A DNA stretch of 41,689 bases from Runella sp. (GCF_027484545.1 NZ_JAIXST010000227.1:1-41689); one strand, 5' to 3'; shown: positions 8,251 to 16,710, counted from the stretch's first letter. Numbers and translations are program-made. The notes: generated by a model from the letters alone, not told the origin.

Positions 8251-9644
8251 TATTTTTTTGCAGTTACTTTAGTATTTCCGCCCGTTTTCATAGAAATATC
8301 AACGGGCGTATTGGTTTTCCAGGCACCTGACGTAAAGTCGGGGATATCAATTGAATTGGAACGATTGGCCACTGATTTTTCACTCAATGGCCCAATCACA
8401 CTCCACGAAGCAGCATCGTATACATCTTGGTCTAAGGGAAGTCCATTTCGTAAACAATCAATCAAACGCCAATCCATCAGAAAATCCATTCCACCGTGAC
8501 CTCCTACCTGTTTGGCCAACTCTCCGATTCTTTTCACAATTTCGGGTTGGTATTTTTCTTCCAACGCTTTCATTTCCGTTTCCGAAATCCAGTCGTGCCC
8601 CGTTGAAATTCGTCCCGGCAGCGGATATTTCAGAGCCGTGGCTTTTGTACCACTTACCAAATGAATCCGCGAGTAAGGACGCGGTGAAGTCACATCGTGT
8701 TGAAGCATGATGGTTTTTCCTTTCTGCGTACGAATGGTCGTCGTATTCATATTTCCCCGAAAGGTCTTATTCGCAAATTCCTGAAACGTAGGATCCGTTT
8801 TAGCTACCTGTTTTGCCCTTGCCTCCAACATAAAATCGTTACTTGACATCGACACCAAGTAATCCATTCTGTCTCCCCGATTAATGTCCAGGACTTGACA
8901 AATCGGCCCCAATCCATGGGTTGGATAAAGATTTCCTTTGCGCACATTTTCTCTCAAGCGCCACAAATCGTACCGCTTGGTTTTATCAAAAAAAGACTCG
9001 TAAATATCGTGAATATAGGCTCCCTCTATGTGGACAACTTCCCCGAAAAAACCCTGACGGGCCATATTAAGGGTAAGTAATTCAAAAAAGTCGTAGCAGC
9101 AGTTTTCGAGCATCATGCAATGCTTGCGCGTGCGTTCGGAGGTTTCCACCAGTTTCCAACAATCTTCGACCGTCGTAGCGGCAGGGATTTCCATGGCAAC
9201 GTGTTTGCCATGCTCCATGGCGTATAGGGCCATGGGAGCGTGCAAATTCCAAGGGGTACAGATGTATACCAAATCAATATCGTCGCGCTCACAGAGTTTC
9301 TTCCACTCATCTGCTTTGCCTGCATATACGACGGGCGAATGCGAAGTGCCTTCAAATTTCTTTTTTGCCGCTTCCGCTTTTTCGGGACGGATGTCGCACA
9401 GGGCTTTTACCTGTACATTTTCCAGAAAAACAATTCGTTCCAATGCCCCTGCCCCTCGGTTACCCAATCCGATGTAACCTATTCGAACAGTATCTATTTT
9501 GGGGGCAGCGTACCCGCACATATTAAATTGCTGGCGGTAAGGTCTTTGCGGAGTCTCCTTAGCCATTGCATTGGTGGACAAACCACTGCCTGCTACTCCT
9601 ACGCTACTCATTCCAACAAGTTTGATGAAGTCTCTTTTTTTCAT
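8250..9644 (-). CDS. Gfo/Idh/MocA-family protein, GH109-like alpha-N-acetylgalactosaminidase
   Basis: GH109 enzymes cleave terminal alpha-GalNAc using a tightly bound NAD+ and an oxidation/elimination route. Starting at 9644 (MKKRDFIKLVG), this 464-residue protein has a Tat-like leader with one KKR motif. Next come a Rossmann NAD site GYIGLGNRGAG (near 56-66), HGKHVAMEIPA and CMMLENCCYDFFE. The strongly GH109-typical NVRKGNLYPTHGLGP and HGGMDFLMDWRLIDCL follow. An upstream ATG at 9674 would add ten residues before the leader and is less likely. It heads the minus-strand run with the NagB-like and esterase-like genes. The family includes other oxidoreductases, so the glycosidase activity is a strong suggestion rather than proof. 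Confidence 0.85.
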   Translation of the reverse strand: MKKRDFIKLVGMSSVGVAGSGLSTNAMAKETPQRPYRQQFNMCGYAAPKIDTVRIGYIGLGNRGAGALERIVFLENVQVKALCDIRPEKAEAAKKKFEGTSHSPVVYAGKADEWKKLCERDDIDLVYICTPWNLHAPMALYAMEHGKHVAMEIPAATTVEDCWKLVETSERTRKHCMMLENCCYDFFELLTLNMARQGFFGEVVHIEGAYIHDIYESFFDKTKRYDLWRLRENVRKGNLYPTHGLGPICQVLDINRGDRMDYLVSMSSNDFMLEARAKQVAKTDPTFQEFANKTFRGNMNTTTIRTQKGKTIMLQHDVTSPRPYSRIHLVSGTKATALKYPLPGRISTGHDWISETEMKALEEKYQPEIVKRIGELAKQVGGHGGMDFLMDWRLIDCLRNGLPLDQDVYDAASWSVIGPLSEKSVANRSNSIDIPDFTSGAWKTNTPVDISMKTGGNTKVTAKK

Positions 9645-9920
9645 TGAAGGTATCGGTTGAAAGTCGTCATACAATCAAGCCAGTAAGGCTACTTTTTTAC
9701 TTTATACCGCTTTGGTTATATTACTTAGAATTAAGAAAAAAGACTATTTTATTAAAACCTTTAATGGTTCGTCTCTTATCTTTTGTTTTTTTCCTAATTT
9801 GTGGCAGAATCAAGCTGAATCTTTCATAAACCCCAAATTTTTATGAATATTCCGTTTAAAATACCATCCATCCTAAACCGCAATTTTTAACCTAACTGAT
9901 ACATCACAAACCAACACTTC
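9645..9920. other. Divergent intergenic region, no gene seen
   Basis: This AT-rich 276-base gap separates the start of the GH109-like gene from the start of the symporter gene. It must hold two outward promoters, but I found only near matches to the -7 box (for example TAATTTG around 9797). No RNA gene, strong hairpin or additional coding region was evident. Confidence 0.5.
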
Positions 9921-11150
9921 ATGAAACTAAACATTACTACCAAAATTGTTATCGGCTTTGTACTAGGGGTCATTATCGGGCAAATTCTGCACAGTAATAT
10001 GGATGCCGAACAGGCCGCCGCAATTGCCAATAAATTTCAAATCCTGAGTAAAGTCTTCCTCAAACTCATTAAAATGATTGTCGGCCCGCTGGTGTTTTGT
10101 ACATTGGCCGTGGGAGTAGCTAAATTAGGCGACTTCGCAGTAGTAGGTCGAATTGGTATCAAAACCCTGCTTTATTTTTATTTTGCCACGATTTTATCAC
10201 TCATTGTAGGTTTAGTGGTCGTCAACGTGACTCGCCCCGGCGAAGTGCAACAATGGCCGCGCCCTGCCGCAGGCACCGACACGGGAGTAACGGGCAAGTC
10301 CATGAAAACTCTCGAAGATTTTATTTTACACATTTTCCCAGATAGTTTTTTCAAAGCCCTTTCCGAAAACGAAATCCTTCAAATTGTGGTGTTTTCGCTG
10401 TTTTTCGGTATTGCCTTAGGGGCTGTAGGGGAACATGGCAAAAAACTCATTAAAGCCCTCGAAAGCCTTTCCGAAGTTGTTTTTAAAATTGTAGGTTACG
10501 TCATGCAATTGGCCCCTTTTGCGGTTTTAGGCGCTATGACGGGCGTAGTAGCTATGAAAGGACTCGAAATTCTGATTTCGTATGCGTACCTGATGGTGTG
10601 TTTCTTCGGAGGTTTGCTCTTCTTTATTTTTGGAGTGTTATGGGCCATTTGCCTCGTCATGAAAATCCCATACCTCAAACTGTTGGCACACGTCAAAGAT
10701 TCTATGATTTTGACGTTCAGTACGGCAAGTTCAGAGGCTTCTTTACCGCAGCAAATCACCGCTTTGGAAAAATTTGGTTGCAGTCAGCGCATCATCGGAT
10801 TTGTATTGCCTTTGGGTTATTCTTTCAACCTCGATGGCTCCATGATGTACATGACCTTTGCCACCGGTTTTATTGCCCAAGCCTACGGTATTCCCCTCAC
10901 GATTCAGCAGCAAATAGCCATGCTTTTGACCCTGATGATTACCTCCAAAGGAATAGCAGGTGTACCGCGTGCTTCGTTGGTTGTGATTGCCGGGACGTTG
11001 GCGCAATTTAATCTGCCCGTCGAAGGTTTGGCTCTTTTGTTAGGTATTGATCCCTTCCTCGACATGGGCCGTTCGGCTACTTCGGTAGCGGGAAATGCCG
11101 TGGCAACAGCGGTAATTTCAAAGTTGGAAGGTGAATATACAGAAAGCTAA
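9921..11150 (+). CDS. Dicarboxylate/amino acid:cation symporter (DAACS family)
   Basis: The 409-residue protein is a sodium- or proton-coupled importer of the GltP/DctA type in the inner membrane. The family motifs are all present: the serine-rich re-entrant loop STASSEASLP (near 273-282), GYSFNLDGSMMYM, the GIAGVPRAS second loop and GIDPFLDMGRSATSVAGN, which contains the substrate and cation-binding Asp and Asn. About eight transmembrane segments are visible. Motifs alone do not separate glutamate/aspartate from C4-dicarboxylate transport. It is divergent from the amino-sugar genes and is followed 97 bases later by a small membrane protein. Confidence 0.92.
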   Translation: MKLNITTKIVIGFVLGVIIGQILHSNMDAEQAAAIANKFQILSKVFLKLIKMIVGPLVFCTLAVGVAKLGDFAVVGRIGIKTLLYFYFATILSLIVGLVVVNVTRPGEVQQWPRPAAGTDTGVTGKSMKTLEDFILHIFPDSFFKALSENEILQIVVFSLFFGIALGAVGEHGKKLIKALESLSEVVFKIVGYVMQLAPFAVLGAMTGVVAMKGLEILISYAYLMVCFFGGLLFFIFGVLWAICLVMKIPYLKLLAHVKDSMILTFSTASSEASLPQQITALEKFGCSQRIIGFVLPLGYSFNLDGSMMYMTFATGFIAQAYGIPLTIQQQIAMLLTLMITSKGIAGVPRASLVVIAGTLAQFNLPVEGLALLLGIDPFLDMGRSATSVAGNAVATAVISKLEGEYTES

Positions 11151-11247
11151 GAAAAATATACCTAACCCCTTGACTCTTTGAATGAAAAGGGCTACGTTCG
11201 GTAAATTTTTCCCAAACCTCTTTTTTCACTAAACCCTTTTCAAACAA

Positions 11248-11703
11248 ATGGAACAAAACCTCCCCCTCGAAAAAGAAATTGCGGATTTTTTTGCCAAATT
11301 CCCTCCTTTTCCTGATAATGTAAAGGAAATTCTTGTTAAAATCGCTCCCTACCTTTGTATGTTGGGAGTATTGTTTGGCGGCATCGCTTTACTGGCTGTT
11401 GTAGGTATTGGTGTTGGCGCTTCCGCCCTTGGAGTCACTGCTTATGGAAGTATGGGAGTTTACTGGATTTCTATGGGTATTCTGGCAGTTATGGTTCTTT
11501 TGGAAGGATTAGCGATTTCGCCTTTGATGAAACGTCAGAAAAAAGGATGGAATAATCTTTACTACGTTTTTTTACTTAGTTTGGTCAATGGAGTTGTTGG
11601 CTTTTTAGGAGTGGGGGGTATGGTAAGCAACATCATTAGCCTTGCCTTATCGTTTGTTATCGGAGGTTGGATTTTGTTCCAAACTCGTGACAAATACGTT
11701 TAA
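11248..11703 (+). CDS. Small four-helix membrane protein of unknown function
   Basis: I do not recognise a named family. The 151-residue protein has a short charged N-terminus and then four hydrophobic segments (about 31-55, 66-88, 100-124 and 127-143). The first is rich in glycine and alanine (GIGVGASALG). There is no signal peptide and no catalytic motif. It starts 97 bases after the symporter with no visible terminator between, so cotranscription is possible. A strong palindromic terminator follows directly. Confidence 0.7.
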   Translation: MEQNLPLEKEIADFFAKFPPFPDNVKEILVKIAPYLCMLGVLFGGIALLAVVGIGVGASALGVTAYGSMGVYWISMGILAVMVLLEGLAISPLMKRQKKGWNNLYYVFLLSLVNGVVGFLGVGGMVSNIISLALSFVIGGWILFQTRDKYV

Positions 11704-11715
11704 TAAGAATTTACA

Positions 11716-11761
11716 ATAACAAAAGAGAGGCCGCGAATCGTCGTGGCCTCTCTTTTGTTAT
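11716..11761. terminator. Bidirectional rho-independent terminator
   Basis: ATAACAAAAGAGAGGCC (starting at 11716) pairs with its near-perfect complement ending at 11761 around a short loop. The stem is GC-rich next to the loop, with A-rich and T-rich outer edges on opposite sides, the usual form of a terminator working both ways. It lies between converging genes, and the stop codon of the minus-strand gene (11758-11760) is inside it. Confidence 0.85.
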
Positions 11762-12654
11762 CGGCTTTTCATTTTTCGATTCAAATGCTCCGGTCCTAAG
11801 GTTTCGATTGTAAACTCGTGTTTGGGATAGGTTATCCAATGCGTATTGCCAATCAGTGTGGGATAGGGTTTAAAGGTAATAAGCTTCAGAGGCCATTTTC
11901 GAAGTTGCAAACTTGCTTCAACCAGTACGCAAAATGCAGCAGGCGGTTTCCGATATCCAAACGCATTCCGCAATTTTTCACTGATGAGCGCTGCAAAAAC
12001 GGGCTTTACTATGGGCCGTAAAGGTTTTGGAAACCAATTTTCCACAATGCGAACTGTGGCATCGGCAATGGTACGATTGCTGTCTGTATAGCAGAACCAG
12101 CGTTTTTCATAGTTTTCGGCAAACGCCTTCATTTCTTCCAACGTTTCCGGTACATCCGTCAAATTCATTCGTTTACCCACTTCCCGAAAAAACAGAAACA
12201 ACGCCTGTTTTTCAGGCGATGTAAAGGCACGCCAGCCGTATTTTTCCATCCAATCAATGGGATAGAACACAAAGGTGGACAGTACCAACAGATAATCATC
12301 GTTAGGAATGGGATAATGACCGTGAATCTTATTCATTTGCGAAATCGATCTTTGTCCCAATTCGCTGTCGTAGCCTGCCTGCATAAACTGCGCAATCAGA
12401 ATACCCGTGTCATCGTACCGCTTTTGTCCTCGTTTTACAAACTCGCCCGTTTTTTGCAACAATGACGAAATACTCGGGCTAGCATAGGTATGAAAAAGTG
12501 CCAATTCCAACGAGCGCACCATGTCAAACGGAAACTCGTAGGAAGTCATTAAATGAACCATCCGTTGATGATCTTTCACGGGGTCGAGCCGTGCCAATTC
12601 TTCTCTAACGGAAGGATTGCGAAACAAAAAACCAATTTTTCGGTATGACATCAT
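11758..12654 (-). CDS. MpaB-family (DUF2236) oxygenase-like protein
   Basis: The 298-residue protein resembles the MpaB/latex-clearing-protein superfamily (DUF2236), heme-dependent oxygenases that act on hydrophobic substrates. The visible family pattern is the run M-x2-IHGHY-x-I-x-NDDY-LLVLSTF, then P-x-DW and YGWR (about residues 107-145), followed by helical segments. There is no signal peptide. The start is either of two adjacent ATG codons (MMSYRKIG). It follows the MarR-like gene by 64 bases on the same strand, so it is probably controlled by that regulator. The substrate is unknown; the family call rests on pattern recognition only. Confidence 0.72.
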   Translation of the reverse strand: MMSYRKIGFLFRNPSVREELARLDPVKDHQRMVHLMTSYEFPFDMVRSLELALFHTYASPSISSLLQKTGEFVKRGQKRYDDTGILIAQFMQAGYDSELGQRSISQMNKIHGHYPIPNDDYLLVLSTFVFYPIDWMEKYGWRAFTSPEKQALFLFFREVGKRMNLTDVPETLEEMKAFAENYEKRWFCYTDSNRTIADATVRIVENWFPKPLRPIVKPVFAALISEKLRNAFGYRKPPAAFCVLVEASLQLRKWPLKLITFKPYPTLIGNTHWITYPKHEFTIETLGPEHLNRKMKSR

Positions 12655-12718
12655 TGAGTTAAGGCTTGAGAGAGTGTGAAAGTTAAAAAGAAGCGAAAAC
12701 TAATCTTTTTCTGCAATT

Positions 12719-13387
12719 TTATCTATAGAACTCCGCATTTGGATTTGTGTGGTCTGTAAAATCCAGTAATTCATCTAAACTCTTTTCTCGCTCGTTCAAA
12801 AACAAGGGTTTATGGAAAAAATGTAATTTTTGGAGTAAATACAGCAACTGCATTTTTTCGATTTCGGACAACGTACCCGCAATAATTAAACTTGCTTTCC
12901 GCATCTCCTCAAACGTTCCAAACAGAACTCCTTTTCCTTTTTCAGTAATTAATAAACGTTTACTTCTGCGGTCGATAAGGTCATCGGTCTGTTCAATGAG
13001 TTGGTTGTTCAGCAATCGTTTGATGACTTCCATGCCCGTTGTTTTTTCGTGAATGTTCATGTCGATAATCTCGCTCTTTGAACAGCCTCCGGTTTGCCAA
13101 ATACCTGCCAAATAAGAAAAGTCGTCGATGGTAATCAGGTTGGAATGATTCAAGGCTTTTTTGATATATCCTTTGGCATAACGGTACAAAAAAGCAATCA
13201 ATTGCGACAATAACGCCTCCACAGTCTCGCCATTTTCAAAACCAACGGTTGGGTCGACTGATTTCTCAAAAACCTGCTGATTCAGGTACGCTACAAAGCC
13301 CTCCATATCTTTCCGTTGCGACGGCGAACGTTGGGATTCGTACGCGGCCAAGTAGCCTATCAATTGTTGCAAAAGTTCGTAGTTCAT
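12719..13387 (-). CDS. MarR-like winged-helix transcriptional regulator
   Basis: Starting at 13387 (MNYELLQQLIG) the protein has 222 residues. A long helical N-terminal part is followed by a winged helix-turn-helix. The recognition region is near SKSEIIDMNIHEKTTGMEVI, with a wing around DLIDRRSKRLLITEKGK, which is the classic MarR DR-S-KR wing. The C-terminal helices would form the dimer interface. At 222 residues it is longer than a typical MarR protein of about 150. It is divergent from a TonB-dependent receptor, with a paired repeat between them, and upstream of the MpaB-like gene. It probably controls both directions and itself. Confidence 0.85.
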   Translation of the reverse strand: MNYELLQQLIGYLAAYESQRSPSQRKDMEGFVAYLNQQVFEKSVDPTVGFENGETVEALLSQLIAFLYRYAKGYIKKALNHSNLITIDDFSYLAGIWQTGGCSKSEIIDMNIHEKTTGMEVIKRLLNNQLIEQTDDLIDRRSKRLLITEKGKGVLFGTFEEMRKASLIIAGTLSEIEKMQLLYLLQKLHFFHKPLFLNEREKSLDELLDFTDHTNPNAEFYR

Positions 13388-13401
13388 GATTTTTATAGAG
13401 A

Positions 13402-13462
13402 AACATTCTAAAATGACACAATTATTTTGTTTTCGTACAAACAATTCAAAATTTAGAATGTT
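13402..13462. promoter_or_regulatory. Paired inverted half-sites, candidate MarR operator
   Basis: AACATTCTAAA at 13402-13412 recurs as its exact reverse complement at 13452-13462, centre to centre 50 bases apart. The left copy also contains an internal near-palindrome, CATTcTAaAATG. The pair lies in the region between the MarR-like gene and the TonB-dependent receptor. Regulation of both genes by the MarR-like protein is inferred. Confidence 0.55.
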
Positions 13463-13514
13463 ATCGTAATAAATAACCAAAAATCTATCTGTAATGTTTT
13501 TTATATCTATTGCA

Positions 13515-15956
13515 ATGAGTCGTATGAAAGCCACAGGCATTATCAGTTTTTTACTTTTTACCACCATCAGCGTATTTGCTCAAAATACTGGTACTATTCT
13601 CGGAATCGTAAAAGACAAGCGTACCCAAGAGACGCTAATTGGAGTGACGGTTCAGGTAGAAGGAACTAACCAAGGAACCACTACCGACGTAGATGGCAAA
13701 TTCAAACTCAGTTTACCGGTAGGCAGTTACAATCTCAAGGCAACCTTTGTGGGCTACAAAGCTGTCAGTAAATTTAACGTAGTACTTACCTCCGGTAATG
13801 CCCAACAAATCAATTTTGAATTGGAGGAAGAGGCGGTAGAATTGGCCGAAACAAAAGTAGTTTTCAACCGTTCGATTTCGGTCGCTTCTACTGAAACGCC
13901 CAATTCCATTCAAAAACTCACTACCGAAGAGATTAAAAATAACCCCGGAGGCAACTTCGACATTTCGCGCGTGATTCAGGTACTACCGGGGGTAGGCGGC
14001 ACCGCAGGCTCCGTAGGTGGATTTCGTAACGATTTGATTATCAGAGGAGGAGGACCCAACGAAAATGTATTTTACTTAGACGGCATAGAGATTCCCGTCA
14101 TCAATCACTTTGCCACACAGGGAAGTTCTGGCGGCCCGACGGGCATTCTGAACGTATCGTTTATTGAAGACGCGACCTTGAGTTCAAGCAGTTTTAATGC
14201 CCGCTACGACAATGCACTTTCGTCGGTACTCCAGTTTCGCCAACGCGAAGGAAACCCTGAGCGAGTTCAAGGAAACATTCGGGTAAGTTCTACCGAAATA
14301 GCAGGCACCTTGGAAGGACCCATTTCTTCTAAAACAACCTTTTTAGCTTCGGTACGACGTTCGTATCTGCAATTTTTATTCAAGGCCATTGACTTGCCCA
14401 TTCGTCCTAATTATTGGGATTTTCAGTACAAAGTCACGCATAAAATCAACAAAAAAACAACCTTTACCGCGATTGGTGTGGGGGCGATTGATGAGTTTTC
14501 GTTTGCCGTTCCCAAAGAAAGCAGTCCCGAAAAAGAATATATTCTGCGTTCCAATCCCAATATTAATCAGTGGAATTATACGACGGGGTTTTCCCTGAAA
14601 CGACTGCTCGAAAACGGCTTTCTGAATATTTCTTTAAGCCGTAATATGTTCAACAATCGCTTGGATCGATTTGAAGACAATCGCCAAGATAATGAGCAAT
14701 ACCGCGCGTTGAAAAGTGTTTCACAGGAAATTGAAAACAAACTGCGGATGGATGTCAATAAATTTATCGGCAAATGGGAATACAGCTACGGGGCTGTGCT
14801 GCAATATGTGAAATACAACAACAACTATTTCAACGTTTTACGCCGCGAAATCAAAAACGCACAGGGCCAAATTGTACAGCCCGGAATAACGGTAGCGTTC
14901 AATACTGCCGTTGACTTCTTCAAATACGGTGCTTTTGCGCAGGTGAATCGGAAATTACTCGACGACCGCCTCAACCTCTCAGCAGGGCTTCGTACGGACA
15001 TGAATTCGTTTACCACTGACGGCAATAATCCATTCCAAACCCTGAGCCCGCGCCTATCGGCAAGCTATCAATTGAGCGATAAATGGCGTTTGAACGCTTC
15101 CGTAGGTCGTTACTTCAAAACTCCGATTTACACCGTTTTAGGGTACCGTCAAGATGGCAATTTTGTCAACAAATCCAATAAATACATTCGCTCTGACCAC
15201 TTGGTAGCAGGACTTGAATTTATCCCAACGCCCACCACCCGCATTACGCTGGAAGGTTTCTCAAAAATGTATGACAATTACCCCGTTTCGGTACGTGACG
15301 GTATTTCATTGGCCAATCAGGGAGGAAACTTTGGAGCGATTGGCAACGAAACCGTTACGAGTATCGGCAAGGGCAGAAGTCGAGGAATTGAGTTTTTTAT
15401 CCAACAAAAACTCACCAAAAATTTCTTTGGAGTGTTGAGTTACACCCATTTCAAATCCGAATTTACGGGCAAAGACGGCAAATACGTTGCCTCAGCCTGG
15501 AACACGCGCAATCTGGTTTCAACGCAATTAGGCTATAAATTCAAACGAGGCTGGGAGTTGGGCTTGAAATGGCTTTATCAAGGCGGCGCTCCTTATACAC
15601 CGTTTGATTTGGTAACTTCCCAAAAAACCTACCTAACTACGGGAGTAGGTACCGAAGATTATGCTCGTCTGAATAGCCAACGTCTCAAAGCATTCAGTCG
15701 GGTAGATTTCAGAGTAGATAAAAAATGGAATTATAAGAAAGCATCAATTGACCTGTTCTTTGATTTCCAAAATGCGCTGTTAACTTCCAACGCCGCCATT
15801 CCCCAATACACTTTTGAGCGTTTGAGTGATAATTCAGGCTTTAAAACCAGCAACGGTCAAGCCCTTAAACTCGACGGCAGCAACGCCATCCCGCTCATTC
15901 TCGCCAACGAAGATGCCAATTTTACGCCTGCGTTGGGATTAGTTATTGAATTTTAA
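13515..15956 (+). CDS. TonB-dependent receptor with carboxypeptidase-regulatory-like domain
   Basis: This outer-membrane transporter imports an unknown ligand with energy from TonB-ExbBD. From 13515 (MSRMKATGIIS) it has about 813 residues. A signal peptide ends near SVFAQ, then comes a carboxypeptidase D regulatory-like domain (about 25-110). A plug follows with NPGGNFDISRVIQVLPGV and IIRGGGPNENVFYLDGIEIP, and then a beta-barrel ending in the aromatic residue of LVIEF. ATG codons also occur at 13494 and 13524; the chosen one gives a good signal peptide, but 13524 is equally plausible. No SusD partner is adjacent. It is divergent from a MarR-like regulator and a putative oxygenase, so uptake of a hydrophobic or aromatic compound is conceivable. 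Confidence 0.93.
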   Translation: MSRMKATGIISFLLFTTISVFAQNTGTILGIVKDKRTQETLIGVTVQVEGTNQGTTTDVDGKFKLSLPVGSYNLKATFVGYKAVSKFNVVLTSGNAQQINFELEEEAVELAETKVVFNRSISVASTETPNSIQKLTTEEIKNNPGGNFDISRVIQVLPGVGGTAGSVGGFRNDLIIRGGGPNENVFYLDGIEIPVINHFATQGSSGGPTGILNVSFIEDATLSSSSFNARYDNALSSVLQFRQREGNPERVQGNIRVSSTEIAGTLEGPISSKTTFLASVRRSYLQFLFKAIDLPIRPNYWDFQYKVTHKINKKTTFTAIGVGAIDEFSFAVPKESSPEKEYILRSNPNINQWNYTTGFSLKRLLENGFLNISLSRNMFNNRLDRFEDNRQDNEQYRALKSVSQEIENKLRMDVNKFIGKWEYSYGAVLQYVKYNNNYFNVLRREIKNAQGQIVQPGITVAFNTAVDFFKYGAFAQVNRKLLDDRLNLSAGLRTDMNSFTTDGNNPFQTLSPRLSASYQLSDKWRLNASVGRYFKTPIYTVLGYRQDGNFVNKSNKYIRSDHLVAGLEFIPTPTTRITLEGFSKMYDNYPVSVRDGISLANQGGNFGAIGNETVTSIGKGRSRGIEFFIQQKLTKNFFGVLSYTHFKSEFTGKDGKYVASAWNTRNLVSTQLGYKFKRGWELGLKWLYQGGAPYTPFDLVTSQKTYLTTGVGTEDYARLNSQRLKAFSRVDFRVDKKWNYKKASIDLFFDFQNALLTSNAAIPQYTFERLSDNSGFKTSNGQALKLDGSNAIPLILANEDANFTPALGLVIEF

Positions 15957-15983
15957 CCTTCCTTTCAAAACGCGATAAATTTC

Positions 15984-16022
15984 ACTCTGCGAAAGTTGAC
16001 AAATTGCCAACTTTTGCAGAGT
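15984..16022. promoter_or_regulatory. Hairpin/palindrome between the TonB receptor gene and higB
   Basis: Arms at 15984-15998 and 16008-16022 pair over 15 bases with one mismatch, followed by TTTTG. It starts 27 bases after the receptor stop and ends 10 bases before the higB ATG. It could terminate the receptor transcript, serve as the HigA autoregulatory operator, or do both. A near -7 box, TAAATTTC, lies just upstream at 15976-15983. Confidence 0.6.
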
Positions 16023-16032
16023 TTTGTATGAT

Positions 16033-16347
16033 ATGCGAATTATTGCTAAACGAGCGCTCAAAGAATTTTGGGATACTAATCCCGACTCCGAAAATTCATT
16101 ATTAGAATGGCATGATACAGTAGTGAGCCTTAGTTGGAATACCCCAAATGCTGTAAAGGCCGCATTTAGCAATGCAAGTATTATTGATAATAATCGGGTG
16201 GTTTTCAATATAAAAGGCAATGGTTACCGGCTTATAACACACATTGATTACACTTTTGGAATTGTGTTTGTGCTATGGATTGGCAGCCATGCTGACTATG
16301 ATAAGATTGATTCGAAAAAAGTAGAATTTAAACGGCGGAAACAATGA
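16033..16347 (+). CDS. higB: HigB-family mRNA interferase toxin
   Basis: HigB toxins of the RelE fold cleave mRNA on the ribosome and are held inactive by HigA. The 104-residue protein matches the HigB_toxin family from end to end: MRIIAKRALKEFW at the start, WNTPNAVKAAF, SIIDNNRVVFNIKGN-YRL in the core, and IGSHADYDKID near the C-terminus. The start is the ATG at 16033; a TTG at 16024 is possible but would overlap the upstream hairpin edge. The toxin looks intact and overlaps the antitoxin reading frame by four bases (ATGA). Its antitoxin carries an in-frame stop, so whether the toxin is active or damaged is an open question. Confidence 0.92.
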   Translation: MRIIAKRALKEFWDTNPDSENSLLEWHDTVVSLSWNTPNAVKAAFSNASIIDNNRVVFNIKGNGYRLITHIDYTFGIVFVLWIGSHADYDKIDSKKVEFKRRKQ

Positions 16348-16703
16348 CAATTAAACCAATAAAAACCGAAGAACAGTACGAAGAGGCCCTCCAACAAATT
16401 TATAATTTGTTACGAACTCACCCTCAACCAAACAGTGAAGCAGGAGATGAGTTGGAATTGATAGTAACGCTTGTGGAAGCGTATGAAGATATTCATTACC
16501 CAATGAGTGCTTCTGATCCCGTCGCTTATTTGCAAAACAAAATGCTTCAAAATGGCCTTTAACAAGTAGATCTAATTCCTTTTATTGGTGATAAAACAAT
16601 GGTATCCAAGGTATTAAATCGTAAACGAGAATTAACTTTATCAATGATTAAACGCCTAAGTAAAGGACTTAATATTCCTATTTCACGTTTAGCAGGCGTA
16701 TAA
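16344..16703 (+). pseudogene. higA: HigA-family antitoxin interrupted by an in-frame stop
   Basis: The frame opens at 16344 (MTIKPIKTEEQYEEAL) and matches the Bacteroidota/proteobacterial HigA type: ELELIVTLVEAYED-HYP and DPVAYLQNKMLQNGL. It stops at TAA 16560-16562 after 72 residues. The very same frame continues from 16563 to the next stop at 16701-16703 with QVDLIPFIGDK, SKVLNRKRELTLSMIK and LSKGLNIPISRLAGV. That is exactly the helix-turn-helix expected in full-length HigA of about 119 residues. One base change, such as AAA to TAA, would explain it. The 72-residue piece could still be made and might bind toxin without binding DNA. The residual HTH part has an ATG only at 16599, after the first helix. 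Confidence 0.88.
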
Positions 16704-16710
16704 AAAATAA

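Noticed and set aside
9644-9829. Plus-strand frame in the region upstream of the symporter
   Set aside because: Low-complexity hydrophobic translation without a family match; it overlaps the GH109 start and reads as noncoding AT-rich sequence.
15939-16220. Minus-strand frame opposite higB
   Set aside because: It overlaps the well-conserved HigB frame on the opposite strand and its translation has no recognisable features.
16563-16703. Separate short HTH gene after the higA stop
   Set aside because: It has no start codon before the first helix; it is better explained as the distal half of an interrupted higA.
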